Below are positions 1-8,967 of a stretch of 64,000 nucleotides of DNA, in pieces (within the stretch, counting starts at the first letter, position 1; each line of letters starts with the position of its first letter). Origin of the DNA: Pseudomonas sp. MRSN 12121 (GTDB lineage: Bacteria > Pseudomonadota > Gammaproteobacteria > Pseudomonadales > Pseudomonadaceae); contig NZ_CP010892.1 of the NCBI RefSeq assembly GCF_000931465.1, positions 2,108,001 through 2,172,000 on the forward strand. The letters run 5' to 3'. The translations under genes and the position numbers were made by a program. The notes below the pieces were generated by a model that was not told where the DNA came from, did not search any database, and was given only the letters and a program-made list of their open reading frames with translations.

Positions 1-2
1 CG

Positions 3-863
3 GTTGGCCTCGCGGCGGGCCTGGACAAGAACGGCGCGGCCATCGACGGCTTCGCCCAGCTGGGCTTCGGCTTCGTCGAGATCGGCACCATCACCCCGCG
101 TCCGCAGCCGGGCAATCCCAAGCCGCGGATCTTCCGCCTACCGGAGGCCGAGGCGATCATCAATCGCATGGGCTTCAACAACCTGGGTGTCGATCACTTG
201 CTGGCCCGGGTGGCGGCGGCCAAGTACAAGGGCGTACTGGGGATCAATATCGGCAAGAACTTCGATACCCCGGTCGAGCGCGCGGTGGACGACTACCTGA
301 TCTGCCTGGACAAGGTGTATGCCCATGCCAGCTACGTGACAGTCAACGTCAGTTCGCCCAACACCCCGGGCCTGCGCAGCCTGCAGTTCGGCGAGTCGCT
401 CAAGCAGCTGCTTGGCGCCCTCAGCCAGCGTCAGCAGGCACTGGCGGTGCAGCATGGCAAGCGGGTGCCGCTGGCGATCAAGATCGCTCCGGACATGACC
501 GATGAAGAAACCGCCGAAGTGGCGCAGGCCCTGATCGAAACCGGGATGGATGCAGTCATCGCCACCAACACCACCCTGAGCCGCGTGGGCGTCGAAGGCA
601 TGGAACATGGCGACGAGGCGGGCGGCCTGTCCGGCGCGCCGGTCCGCGACAAGAGCACCCACACGGTGAAAGTGCTGGCGGGTGAGCTGGCCGGGCGGTT
701 GCCGATCATCGCGGTGGGCGGCATCACCGAAGGCAAGCATGCAGCGGAGAAGATCGCCGCCGGGGCCAGCCTGGTGCAGCTGTATTCGGGCTTCATCTAC
801 AAGGGCCCGGCGCTGATTCGCGAGTCGGTGGATGCGATCGCGGCCTTGCGTCGAGGCGCGTGA
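3..863 (+). CDS. pyrD: Dihydroorotate dehydrogenase (quinone), class 2; 5' end missing
   Basis: Oxidises dihydroorotate to orotate at the inner membrane with quinone as acceptor, the fourth step of pyrimidine synthesis. Frame 3 is open from the window edge and gives 286 residues ending at TGA. Class 2 enzymes are about 340 residues, so roughly 55 N-terminal residues including the membrane helix lie outside the window. Visible FMN-site and substrate-site motifs are [19 protein letters not shown] with the class 2 catalytic Ser, AIKIAPD, and the glycine-rich GGI...[16 protein letters not shown] near the C-terminus. An internal ATG at 168 is not the true start, because the conserved motifs continue upstream of it. 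Confidence 0.97.
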   Translation, partial: VGLAAGLDKNGAAIDGFAQLGFGFVEIGTITPRPQPGNPKPRIFRLPEAEAIINRMGFNNLGVDHLLARVAAAKYKGVLGINIGKNFDTPVERAVDDYLICLDKVYAHASYVTVNVSSPNTPGLRSLQFGESLKQLLGALSQRQQALAVQHGKRVPLAIKIAPDMTDEETAEVAQALIETGMDAVIATNTTLSRVGVEGMEHGDEAGGLSGAPVRDKSTHTVKVLAGELAGRLPIIAVGGITEGKHAAEKIAAGASLVQLYSGFIYKGPALIRESVDAIAALRRGA

Positions 864-880
864 CCTTTTGCGCGGCCAAT

Positions 881-905
881 AAAAAGGGCTCCTGAAAGGA
901 GCCCC
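881..905 (-). terminator. Rho-independent terminator of rmf
   Basis: A hairpin with arms AGGGCTCCT and AGGAGCCCC is preceded on the + strand by AAAAA, so it carries a U tract only when read leftward. It lies about 85 bases past the rmf stop and 18 bases past the pyrD stop, so it best serves rmf and may also act as a weak stop for pyrD. Confidence 0.7.
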
Positions 906-990
906 TGGGCCGCAGCCCGCCGTCCGGATGGGACGTGCGTGGTTAAGTCGTTACGTATTCAGATTTTGGTGTCGGAATGTGTGCCCTGTT

Positions 991-1206
991 TTAGCCGACG
1001 GCGTGAAGTTCGTTGAGTCTGTGGATCCCCGCAGTGCCGGTCATACCGTCCCAGTTGTCGCCGCGTCCTTCGCGCCAGCCATTGATCCAGGCTTGGCGTA
1101 CTGACGGTAGAGTAAATGGGCAAAGCTCACGGGACTTGCCATGAACGCCATACTGATATCCGCGCAAAAATGCTCTTTCCAACGGATCACGCTTAAGTCT
1201 TCTCAT
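991..1206 (-). CDS. rmf: Ribosome modulation factor
   Basis: A 71-residue basic protein that dimerises 70S ribosomes into inactive 100S particles in stationary phase. The N-terminal pattern MRRLKRDPLERAFLRGYQYG, the C-x-F-TLPSVRQAWINGWREGRGD core and the length fit the RMF family closely. A GAGGG ribosome-binding site sits about nine bases before the ATG. The gene is convergent with pyrD, and a terminator facing it lies at 881-905. Its leader contains a 7-bp hairpin at 1246-1263. RMF genes are usually induced by slow growth through ppGpp, but nothing in this sequence shows that directly. Confidence 0.96.
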   Translation of the reverse strand: MRRLKRDPLERAFLRGYQYGVHGKSRELCPFTLPSVRQAWINGWREGRGDNWDGMTGTAGIHRLNELHAVG

Positions 1207-1761
1207 AGGGTGTTTCCCTCACTTGTTGACTGTCTTATGTCCCGTCGGCCTCGTCTGAGGCCGGGCAGAATGCTTCTGCCGTTGGTGCTCGCTGCCGGCG
1301 TCGCGAGCGTGGTGTTGGCGTCGTTGCGGCGCCAACCTGAGTTGATTTCTAACCAATGCGTCACAACGTGTGAATGATCGTTTTGTCATAAGGACGTAAC
1401 GATACTGGTGGTAAGGCCATAAGAATGGCCTGCCTCTTGAACGGGCGATCAGGCAAACCTCGCTATGATCAGCCTCTTACTGAATGATGGGCTTAATGGT
1501 TTAGTGAGAATCCCATCCTGTTGCACTCGGGTATTATTCGATGAAAGGTCTACTTATGACCTTTTGTTACGCTGACTTTTTTATCTGCCCCGGCATCTAA
1601 GCTCTTTTGACCTCGATGGTCAGCGCAAGCGGTGAGCTGAACAGCAGGGGTGGGACGGCACAGACGGTGCCACGCGAGCGCTCTTCGAGAAAAGCGCTTG
1701 ATTGAAAACCGGGCGGGCGATGCGTTGTCCGCTCATTTATTGCCAAAGGCCTTGAACTCCC
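1207..1761. other. Intergenic region between rmf and rlmKL
   Basis: The 555 bases between two divergent genes hold the promoters of both. A GC-rich hairpin (1246-1263) lies in the rmf leader. A TATGAT -10-like hexamer at 1464-1469 faces rlmKL, but no good -35 is spaced correctly for it. A 46-codon rightward ORF (1237-1377) would encode a small protein with one hydrophobic stretch, but it has no ribosome-binding site and overlaps the rmf leader, so I do not call it. No RNA gene was recognised. Confidence 0.5.
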
Positions 1762-4023
1762 ATGTCGGATCGCTACGAACTCTTCCTCACCTGTCCCAAA
1801 GGCCTCGAAAGCCTGCTCATCGAGGAAGCCGCCGGGCTTGGCCTTGAAGATGCGCGCGAACATACCTCGGCCGTGCGCGGCATGGCCGACATGGAAACCG
1901 CCTACCGCTTGTGCCTGTGGTCGCGCCTGGCCAACCGGGTGTTGCTGGTGCTCAAGCGCTTCCCGATGAAAAACGCCGAAGACCTCTACGACGGCGTGCA
2001 CGCTATCGACTGGCAGGACCACATGCTGGCGGATGGCACCCTGGCGGTGGAGTTCAGCGGCCACGGTTCGGGCATCGACAACACGCACTTCGGCGCCTTG
2101 AAGGTCAAGGATGCCATCGTCGACAAGCTGCGCACGCCGACCGGCGAGCGCCCCTCCATCGACAAGCTCAACCCGGACCTGCGCATTCACCTGCGCCTGG
2201 ACCGCGGCGAAGCCATTCTCTCCCTCGACCTGTCCGGCCACAGCCTGCACCAGCGCGGCTACCGCCTGCAGCAGGGCGCGGCGCCGTTGAAGGAAAACCT
2301 CGCGGCGGCGATCCTGATCCGTTCCGGCTGGCCACGCATCGCGGCCAACGGTGGGGCCCTGGCCGACCCGATGTGCGGCGTGGGGACCTTCCTGGTGGAA
2401 GCGGCGATGATCGCCGCCGACATCGCGCCCAACCTCAAGCGCGAGCAATGGGGCTTCACCGCCTGGCTCGGCCATGTCCCGGCGTTGTGGCGCAAGCTGC
2501 ATGAAGAGGCCCAGGCGCGGGCCCAGGCCGGCCTGGCCAGGCCGCCGTTGTGGATTCGCGGTTACGAAGCCGATCCGCGGCTGATCCAGCCGGGGCGCAA
2601 CAACGTCGAGCGCGCGGGCCTGAGCGAGTGGATCAAGATCTACCAGGGCGAAGTGGCGACCTTCGAGCCGCGTCCGGACCAGAACCAGAAAGGCCTGGTC
2701 ATCAGCAACCCGCCCTACGGCGAGCGCCTGGGGGACGAAGCCAGCCTGTTGTACCTCTATCAGAACCTGGGCGAGCGCCTGCGCCAGGCCTGCCTGGGCT
2801 GGGAAGCGGCGGTGTTCACCGGCGCGCCGGACCTGGGCAAGCGCATGGGCATCCGCAGCCACAAGCAGTATTCGTTCTGGAACGGCGCCTTGCCGTGCAA
2901 GCTGCTGCTGATCAAGGTGCAGCCGGACCAGTTCGTCACCGGCGAGCGTCGTACCCCGGAGCAGCGCCAGCTCGAGCGCGAGCAGGCCGAGGCCGACCAG
3001 GCGCCGGTGGTGCAGGAGCGCCAGTACAACAAGAACGGCAACCCGATCAAGCCGGCCCCGGCACCGGTGGTCGAGCAGGCGCGCCTGAGCGAAGGCGGGC
3101 AGATGTTCGCCAACCGCCTGCAGAAGAACCTCAAGCAGCTGGGCAAGTGGGCCAAGCGCGAGGGCGTCGAGTGCTATCGCGTCTACGATGCCGACATGCC
3201 GGAATACTCCCTGGCTATCGACCTGTACCAGGACTGGGTGCACGTGCAGGAATACGCTGCGCCGAAATCCGTCGATCCGGAAAAGGCCCAGGCCCGTCTG
3301 TTCGATGCCCTGGCAGCCATTCCCCAGGCGTTGAACGTCGACAAGAACCGGGTGCTGATCAAGCGTCGCGAACGCCAGAGCGGCACCAAGCAATACGAGC
3401 GCCAGAACGCCCAGGGCAAGTTCACCGAGGTCAACGAGGGCGGCGTGAAGCTGTTGGTCAACCTCACCGATTACCTCGATACCGGGCTGTTCCTCGACCA
3501 CCGACCGATGCGCATGCGCATCCAGAAAGAAGCCGCCGGCAAGCGTTTCCTCAACCTGTTCTGCTACACCGCCACGGCCAGCGTGCACGCGGCCAAGGGC
3601 GGGGCACGCAGTACTACCAGCGTCGACCTGTCGAAAACCTACCTCGACTGGGCGCGACGCAACCTGTCGCTCAATGGCTTTTCCGACAAGAACCGCCTGG
3701 AGCAGGGCGATGTCATGGCCTGGCTGGAGACCTGCCGCGACGAGTTCGACCTGATCTTCATCGACCCGCCGACCTTCTCCAACTCCAAGCGCATGGAAGG
3801 GGTGTTCGACGTGCAGCGCGACCACGTGCAACTGCTGGACCTGGCCATGGCCCGGTTGGCGAGCGGTGGCGTGCTGTATTTCTCCAACAACTTCCGCAAG
3901 TTCCAGCTCGAGGAAAACCTCATGGCGCGCTACGCGGTGGAGGAGATCACCGCCAAGACCATCGACCCGGATTTCGCCCGTAACGGCAAGATCCACCGGG
4001 CCTGGAAAATCACCGCCCGCTGA
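1762..4023 (+). CDS. rlmL: Bifunctional 23S rRNA methyltransferase RlmKL (m2G2445 / m7G2069)
   Basis: A 753-residue fused enzyme, the usual length in gammaproteobacteria. The N-terminal half has a THUMP RNA-binding region (about residues 45-155) followed by a Rossmann methyltransferase with the N6/N2-type catalytic motif NPPYGERLG near residue 318. The C-terminal half is a second SAM domain of the RlmK type with LFCYTATASVHAAKGGA and FIDPPTFSNSKRM. The two halves methylate G2445 and G2069 of 23S rRNA in helix 74. The ATG at 1762 starts MSDRYELFLTCPKGLE, the conserved N-terminus. A hairpin terminator follows at 4040. A very long antisense ORF covers the gene and is an artefact of GC-rich coding sequence. 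Confidence 0.97.
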   Translation: MSDRYELFLTCPKGLESLLIEEAAGLGLEDAREHTSAVRGMADMETAYRLCLWSRLANRVLLVLKRFPMKNAEDLYDGVHAIDWQDHMLADGTLAVEFSGHGSGIDNTHFGALKVKDAIVDKLRTPTGERPSIDKLNPDLRIHLRLDRGEAILSLDLSGHSLHQRGYRLQQGAAPLKENLAAAILIRSGWPRIAANGGALADPMCGVGTFLVEAAMIAADIAPNLKREQWGFTAWLGHVPALWRKLHEEAQARAQAGLARPPLWIRGYEADPRLIQPGRNNVERAGLSEWIKIYQGEVATFEPRPDQNQKGLVISNPPYGERLGDEASLLYLYQNLGERLRQACLGWEAAVFTGAPDLGKRMGIRSHKQYSFWNGALPCKLLLIKVQPDQFVTGERRTPEQRQLEREQAEADQAPVVQERQYNKNGNPIKPAPAPVVEQARLSEGGQMFANRLQKNLKQLGKWAKREGVECYRVYDADMPEYSLAIDLYQDWVHVQEYAAPKSVDPEKAQARLFDALAAIPQALNVDKNRVLIKRRERQSGTKQYERQNAQGKFTEVNEGGVKLLVNLTDYLDTGLFLDHRPMRMRIQKEAAGKRFLNLFCYTATASVHAAKGGARSTTSVDLSKTYLDWARRNLSLNGFSDKNRLEQGDVMAWLETCRDEFDLIFIDPPTFSNSKRMEGVFDVQRDHVQLLDLAMARLASGGVLYFSNNFRKFQLEENLMARYAVEEITAKTIDPDFARNGKIHRAWKITAR

Positions 4024-4039
4024 GTCCGATTGGATCCAC

Positions 4040-4065
4040 AGAGCCTTGATTTTCAAGGCTCTTTG
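4040..4065 (+). terminator. Rho-independent terminator after rlmKL
   Basis: A perfect 10-bp stem AGAGCCTTGA / TCAAGGCTCT with a 3-base loop is followed by a short T run. It lies 17 bases after the rlmKL stop. Confidence 0.75.
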
Positions 4066-4138
4066 CTCTAGCCAAATTAGTGGCGAATAGCTATAACTCA
4101 AGGCACGCTCACGTTCGCTGGTGTTATGAGTTTCGCTT

Positions 4139-6538
4139 ATGTCGTTGCACTCGATGCGCCCGAAAATCCTGGGCTTTATCAGCGAAGATGTGTCGGCCTG
4201 GCTGGTCGCGTTACTGGTGTTGCTGGGAGGCTTCGTGCTGACCGGGCTGCTGGCCTGGTCGACGCTCAATCTCTATCAGCAGCAACTGCGGCAGCGTTTC
4301 CAGTTGCTGGCCAGCGAGCGCTATAGCCGCATCGAGGAACGCTTCGACGACCAGGAGCAGCGCCTGGACGGCCTCAAGCGTTTCTTCATCAATTCCGGCG
4401 CGGTCTCGCGCCAGGACTTCGACGGTTACACCAAGCCTCTCTTGCACCGCACCCAGGCCTATGCCTGGGCGCCGCGGGTCAGTGGTGCCGAGCGCGCGCT
4501 GTTCGAGCGCCGGGCCCATGAGCAGGGCGTGCCGGATTTTTTCATTGCCGACCTGAATGCCGATGGCCATTTGCAGCGAGCCGCCGAGCGCGATGAATAC
4601 GTGCCGGTGCTCTACAGCCAGACCCAGAGCCCGCTGGGCTCGCCCCTGGGCTTCGACCTGCTGGGCCAACCGCTGCGACGCGACACCCTCGAGCGGGCGC
4701 GTTTGCGCGATGGCGTGGCGGTTTCGCAGCCGGTGCAATTGGTCGGCGTCGAGCCTTCCTTTGCGCGGGGCATCATCCTCGCCACCCCGGTCAGGGTGCG
4801 CGCCGATGCCGCCTTGCCGCTTCCCGAACCCCACGGTTATGTGATCGCGGTGATCAGCATGCGCCAGTTGGTGGTCGACGGTCTGCCCGAGCAGAACCAT
4901 GACAACCTGTTCATGCAGATCATCGACCTGTCGACCGATGAAGCCTATGGCCGGCTCTATGAGTCGAGCAATGGCCCGGGGGACAGCCCGTTGGCCGTGA
5001 GCCGGGTGCTGAGCCTGGCCGACCACGATTACCAGGTGAATATCCGTCCCAGCGCGCTGTTCCTGCGGGCCAACCATTCTTCGATTACCAGCCAGGTCAT
5101 CCTGGGCTGCCTGCTCAGCCTGCTGCTCAGTGCCTTGCTGTATGTGCTGGTCAGCCAGCGGCAACGGGCGCTGCGCCTGGTGGAGCAGCGCACCGCAGAG
5201 CTGCGGCAGCGGGAGCAGGAATTGCGCGGCACCCACGGGCAGTTGCGCAGCGTGCTGAACGCGGCGACCCAGGTGGCGATCATCGCCACGGACCTGCGGG
5301 GCGTGATCAGCACCTTCAACGCGGGCGCCGAACATATGCTTGGCTATGACAGCGCCGAGGTAGTGGGCTGCCGGACGCTGGACAGCCTGCACCTGCCCGA
5401 GGAACTGAATGTGCGGGCGCAAGCGCTCAGCCAGCGTTACGGTCGGCAGATTCCGATGTACCAGGCGATGCTGGTAGATGGTTCCGAGGAACGGGGCGAG
5501 GAAACCCGGGAATGGACCCTGGTCCGCCGGGATGGCAGCCACCTGGTGGTGAACATGCTGGCCACCCCGGTGCTGGACGACCACGGCCTGTGGGTCGGAC
5601 ACCTGGCCATCTGCATCGATATTACCGAGCGCAAGCGGGTCCACGAGGCGCTGGCGGCCCGCGACCGGCTGTTGAAAAAACTCAGCGCCCACGTGCCTGG
5701 CGGCATCTATCAGTTCCAGCTGGATGCCGGGGGACACGCCAGTTTCCCCTACGTCAGCGACGGCATCCGCGACATCTATGAGATCGAGCCGCAACAACTG
5801 CAACGGGACGCCGAGCCGGTGTTCGAGCGTATTCACCCCGACGATGTAGCCGCGGTACGTTCATCGATCCTGACGTCGGCGAAAAAACTCAGCCCCTGGC
5901 GCGAGGAGTATCGGGTGCTCCTGCCGCAGCGCGGCTTGCGCTGGGTGCGCGGCGAAGCGACACCGGAAAGACTGCCCAGTGGCCGGGTGCTGTGGCATGG
6001 CTACCTGACCGATATCTCCGACCTCAAGCGGGTCGAGGAAGAATTGCGCGCCTTGTCGGTCACCGACTCGCTGACCGGCATCTACAACCGGCGCTACTTC
6101 CAGGAGCGCCTGCGGGCCGAGATGGCCCGGGTCGAGCGCGGGGGCGGGCAGTTGGCGGTGATCATGCTGGATATCGATCACTTCAAGCGGATCAACGACC
6201 AGTACGGCCATGCCATTGGCGACAGGGTCTTGCGCGCTGTCTGTGATCGCATCAGCCATCGCCTGCGGCGCACGGATGTGTTTTGCCGGCTGGGCGGCGA
6301 GGAGTTCATGGTCCTGTGCCCAGACACCGATGGGCATCAGGCCTGCATCCTGGCCGAGGAGCTGTGGCGTGGGCTGCGCGGTTCGTCGATCGATGGCGTG
6401 GGCCTTGTCACCGCCAGCTTCGGCATCGCCAGCTGGCGTGAACAGGAAGGCGCCGACGGTTTGTTGTTGCGGGCGGATTCCGGGGTCTATGCGGCCAAGC
6501 AGGCGGGGCGCGACCGGGTCCAGGCCGAGCTGGCGTAA
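4139..6538 (+). CDS. Membrane diguanylate cyclase with CHASE, PAS and GGDEF domains
   Basis: A 799-residue predicted c-di-GMP synthase. A first membrane helix (about residues 22-44) and a second (about 317-337) bracket a periplasmic CHASE-type sensor whose signal is unknown. A short coiled region, a PAS domain (about 365-495), a second PAS/PAC region (about 515-625, WHGYLTDISDLKRVEEEL) and a C-terminal GGDEF domain follow. The active site is GGEEF and is intact. An RRTD motif five residues before it matches the inhibitory I-site, so product inhibition is expected. The ATG at 4139 gives the best membrane-anchor N-terminus, although no strong ribosome-binding site precedes it. It is transcribed alone, between terminator-like hairpins. 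Confidence 0.9.
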   Translation: MSLHSMRPKILGFISEDVSAWLVALLVLLGGFVLTGLLAWSTLNLYQQQLRQRFQLLASERYSRIEERFDDQEQRLDGLKRFFINSGAVSRQDFDGYTKPLLHRTQAYAWAPRVSGAERALFERRAHEQGVPDFFIADLNADGHLQRAAERDEYVPVLYSQTQSPLGSPLGFDLLGQPLRRDTLERARLRDGVAVSQPVQLVGVEPSFARGIILATPVRVRADAALPLPEPHGYVIAVISMRQLVVDGLPEQNHDNLFMQIIDLSTDEAYGRLYESSNGPGDSPLAVSRVLSLADHDYQVNIRPSALFLRANHSSITSQVILGCLLSLLLSALLYVLVSQRQRALRLVEQRTAELRQREQELRGTHGQLRSVLNAATQVAIIATDLRGVISTFNAGAEHMLGYDSAEVVGCRTLDSLHLPEELNVRAQALSQRYGRQIPMYQAMLVDGSEERGEETREWTLVRRDGSHLVVNMLATPVLDDHGLWVGHLAICIDITERKRVHEALAARDRLLKKLSAHVPGGIYQFQLDAGGHASFPYVSDGIRDIYEIEPQQLQRDAEPVFERIHPDDVAAVRSSILTSAKKLSPWREEYRVLLPQRGLRWVRGEATPERLPSGRVLWHGYLTDISDLKRVEEELRALSVTDSLTGIYNRRYFQERLRAEMARVERGGGQLAVIMLDIDHFKRINDQYGHAIGDRVLRAVCDRISHRLRRTDVFCRLGGEEFMVLCPDTDGHQACILAEELWRGLRGSSIDGVGLVTASFGIASWREQEGADGLLLRADSGVYAAKQAGRDRVQAELA

Positions 6539-6550
6539 GGCGGGAATGGG

Positions 6551-6576
6551 GTGACGCGAGGTTGCCCGCGCGTCAC
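6551..6576. terminator. Hairpin between the cyclase gene and dacB
   Basis: An 8-bp stem GTGACGCG / CGCGTCAC lies between two convergent genes. The following T run is poor in both directions, so it is only a possible terminator. Confidence 0.4.
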
Positions 6577-6589
6577 TTCCAGAGGGGGC

Positions 6590-8050
6590 TTACAAGGCCG
6601 AGGCGGTGGCCGCCAGTTTCGGCTGGCGGTACAGGTCCAGCAGCACCTGATCGAGCACCGAGGAGGCACCCCAGGGTTTCGGATCGTTGAGGATCGCCAC
6701 CACCGCCCAGGTGTTGCCGTTGCTGTCGCGGCTGTAGCCGGCGATGGCGCGCACGGTGTTCAGGGTCCCGGTCTTCACGTGGGCTTCACCGGACATGGCG
6801 GTGCGCTTCAGGCGCTTGCGCATGGTGCCGTCCATGCCGGCAATCGGCATCGAACTGATGAACTCCGCCGAATACGGGCTTCTCCAGGCCGCTTGCAGCA
6901 TGGAAGCCATTTCCCGGGCGCTGACCCGTTCGGCACGAGACAGGCCCGAGCCGTTCTCCATCACCAGGTGCGGCGCGGTAATGCCTTTCTTCGCCAGCCA
7001 CTGGCGCACCACACGCTGCGCGGCCTTGGCATCGTCGCCGTCGGCGTCGGTGCGGTATTGCGCGCCGAGGCTGAGGAACAGTTGCTGGGCCATGGTGTTG
7101 TTACTGTATTTGTTGATGTCGCGGATGATCTCCGCCAAGTCCGGCGAGAAGGCCCGGGCCAGCACCTTGGCGTTGGATGGAACGGCAGCCAGGCGGTCCT
7201 TGCCCTGGATGCTGCCGCCCAGTTCCTTCCAGATGGCGCGCACGGCGCCGGCGGTATAGGTGGCGTGGTCGAGCAGCGACAGGTAGGTCTGCGAGCTGCA
7301 GCCATCGCCCAGTTGGCCGTTTACGGTCACGGTGACGCTGCCATCGGCCTCGGTTACCGGGTTGTAGCGGACATTGCCGGTGCACTGCTTGCCGCCGACG
7401 GCCTTGACCTGATTGTCGATACGGATGCTGGCGATCGGCGGTTCGACGGAAATCAGCACCTTGCCCGAATCGTTGCGCGCCACGAAGCGCAGGGCCTTGA
7501 GGTTGACCAGCAGGGCATCGGGCTTGACCAGGAACGGTTTGTTCTCGTCATTGCCGTCGTCATTGAACTGCGGCAATTGCGGTTGCACGAAGAAGTTGCG
7601 GTCCAGCACCAGGTCGCCCGTCACTTGCTGCACGCCGTTGGCCCGCAGGTCGCGCATCAGCAGCCAGAGTTTTTCCATGTTCAGCTTGGGATCGCCGCCG
7701 CCCTTGAGGTACAGGTTGCCGTTGAGGATGCCGCCGCTCAGGGTGCCGTCGGTGTAGAACTCGGTTTTCCACTGGTGGGTCGGGCCGAGCATTTCCAGGG
7801 CGGCGTAGGTGGTGACCAGCTTCATGGTGGACGCCGGGTTAACCGATACGTCGGCGTTGTAGACCGTGGCCGTGCCCGGGCCATTGAGCGGAATCATGAC
7901 CAGCGACAGGGCGTTGTCCTGCAGCTTGCTGGCCTTGAGGGCCTGCTGGACCTTGGGCGACAGAGTGGTGTTGACGGGGGCGGCGGAGACGGAAATGGCC
8001 AGGGGCAGAAGAAGACCGGCAAGAAACAATGGACGCAAAGATTTGATCAT
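6590..8050 (-). CDS. dacB: D-alanyl-D-alanine carboxypeptidase/endopeptidase (PBP4, peptidase S13)
   Basis: A periplasmic low-molecular-mass penicillin-binding protein of 486 residues that trims or cleaves peptidoglycan cross-links. Starting at the ATG at 8050 gives a clean signal peptide MIKSLRPLFLAGLLLPLAISVSAA, cut near residue 24. A longer reading to 8143 would put about 31 atypical residues in front of it. All three serine-penicillin motifs are visible: SxxK as S74-T-M-K77, SxN in the SNNTMAQQ stretch, and KTG in HVKTGTLNT. The large domain inserted between the first two motifs is typical of class C PBP4. It is divergent from yggL. In Pseudomonas, PBP4 loss is linked to AmpC induction, but the sequence itself does not show that. 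Confidence 0.95.
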   Translation of the reverse strand: MIKSLRPLFLAGLLLPLAISVSAAPVNTTLSPKVQQALKASKLQDNALSLVMIPLNGPGTATVYNADVSVNPASTMKLVTTYAALEMLGPTHQWKTEFYTDGTLSGGILNGNLYLKGGGDPKLNMEKLWLLMRDLRANGVQQVTGDLVLDRNFFVQPQLPQFNDDGNDENKPFLVKPDALLVNLKALRFVARNDSGKVLISVEPPIASIRIDNQVKAVGGKQCTGNVRYNPVTEADGSVTVTVNGQLGDGCSSQTYLSLLDHATYTAGAVRAIWKELGGSIQGKDRLAAVPSNAKVLARAFSPDLAEIIRDINKYSNNTMAQQLFLSLGAQYRTDADGDDAKAAQRVVRQWLAKKGITAPHLVMENGSGLSRAERVSAREMASMLQAAWRSPYSAEFISSMPIAGMDGTMRKRLKRTAMSGEAHVKTGTLNTVRAIAGYSRDSNGNTWAVVAILNDPKPWGASSVLDQVLLDLYRQPKLAATASAL

Positions 8051-8283
8051 GTGAAGTAAAACCCTACAGCCGAGGGGAAAAAAGACGAGGGCATGACGAT
8101 AAATTCCCTCGGTGGTCACAAAAGTGTCGGCATTATGCCCCAAGGTATAGCGGCTTGTGCCGTGCCACGGCGGGCTAATCCGCTATTTTTTTCCCAATGG
8201 CGCGCCGAGCTCCTCATAGAGTCAGGCAATCGGTTGCTTAAACTGTTAAAGTGCCGCCCGTTATTACTTATGAGGATTGTTCC

Positions 8284-8628
8284 ATGGCCACTAACCGTTC
8301 CCGTCGTCTGCGCAAAAAACTGTGCGTGGATGAATTTCAGGAGCTGGGTTTTGAGCTGAACCTGGATTTCAAAGAGGATCTGGCCGAAGAGGCTATTGAC
8401 GCTTTCCTCGACGCGTTCCTGAAAGAAGCGATGGAAGCCAACGGCCTCGGCTATGTGGGTGGCGATGACTTCGGCCTGGTTTGCTTGAGCAAGCGCGGTT
8501 CGGTCAGCGAAGAGCAGCGTGCCAAGGTCGAAGCCTGGCTCAAGGCCCGCCCCGAGCTGACCACCGTTGAAGTCAGCCCGTTGCTGGACGTCTGGTACCC
8601 GGAAAACTCGATCAATCCGGTAGCCTGA
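8284..8628 (+). CDS. yggL: YggL family 50S ribosome-associated protein (DUF469)
   Basis: A 114-residue soluble acidic protein matching the YggL/DUF469 family across its length: an N-terminal basic stretch MATNRSRRLRKKLCVDEFQELGFEL, a central acidic helix rich in Asp/Glu/Phe, and the FGLVCLSKRGSVSEEQRAKVEAWL segment. Family members have been reported to bind the 50S subunit, but a precise role is not established. The ATG at 8284 is chosen because an in-frame extension upstream lacks family similarity. It is divergent from dacB, and a strong hairpin follows the stop. Confidence 0.88.
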   Translation: MATNRSRRLRKKLCVDEFQELGFELNLDFKEDLAEEAIDAFLDAFLKEAMEANGLGYVGGDDFGLVCLSKRGSVSEEQRAKVEAWLKARPELTTVEVSPLLDVWYPENSINPVA

Positions 8629-8634
8629 TGCACT

Positions 8635-8664
8635 GAGCCGGTGGCCCGTCCGGGCCGCCGGCTC
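8635..8664 (+). terminator. GC-rich hairpin after yggL
   Basis: Arms GAGCCGG-GGCCC and GGGCC-CCGGCTC pair with one mismatch around a 4-base loop, seven bases after the stop. There is no clear T run, so termination is inferred from position and stem strength only. Confidence 0.5.
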
Positions 8665-8716
8665 ATGGCTGTCGCCGTACAGCCGTTGTCGATTTATTCC
8701 CCCCTTTCCAAACCTT

Positions 8717-8920
8717 TTAGAGCTCGGGCCTGTTTCCCGGGAATTCGCGTGGGTGGTATTCGTAGCTGCTGCCGCGGGAATGGATATAGCCCGTGTAGCC
8801 GCTGCCAAGCGCCAGCGAGGCTGCGATCGCTTGCGTAGCAGGCGCTGGCTCAGGCGAAGCGATCAATCGGACACAACGCGGCGTCAGGTTTTGCGGGGCG
8901 GCGTCGGAATGCCGCCCCAC
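8717..8920 (-). CDS. Doubtful small ORF, hypothetical protein
   Basis: A 67-codon leftward reading frame in the 339-base stretch between yggL and the transporter gene. The second half (GSGYTGYIHSRGSSYEYHPREFPGN) has an unusual Tyr/Gly/Pro composition that does not look like a shadow of another gene, because no gene overlaps it. I recognise no family, signal peptide or convincing ribosome-binding site. The rest of the stretch holds only the yggL hairpin. Confidence 0.25.
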   Translation of the reverse strand: MGRHSDAAPQNLTPRCVRLIASPEPAPATQAIAASLALGSGYTGYIHSRGSSYEYHPREFPGNRPEL

Positions 8921-8967
8921 CCGATCGCCGCCTCGCCAAGGCTCGGCAGCGGCTTATATGGGACGGA

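Noticed and set aside
1541..1600. A 19-codon ORF with ATG at 1541 upstream of rlmKL
   Set aside because: Too short, no ribosome-binding site, and no regulatory leader pattern such as repeated codons.
1597..4269. An 890-codon open frame antisense to rlmKL
   Set aside because: It mirrors the codon periodicity of the GC-rich rlmKL gene, has no family motifs, and is a repetitive Leu/Val/Gln/Ala-rich shadow translation.
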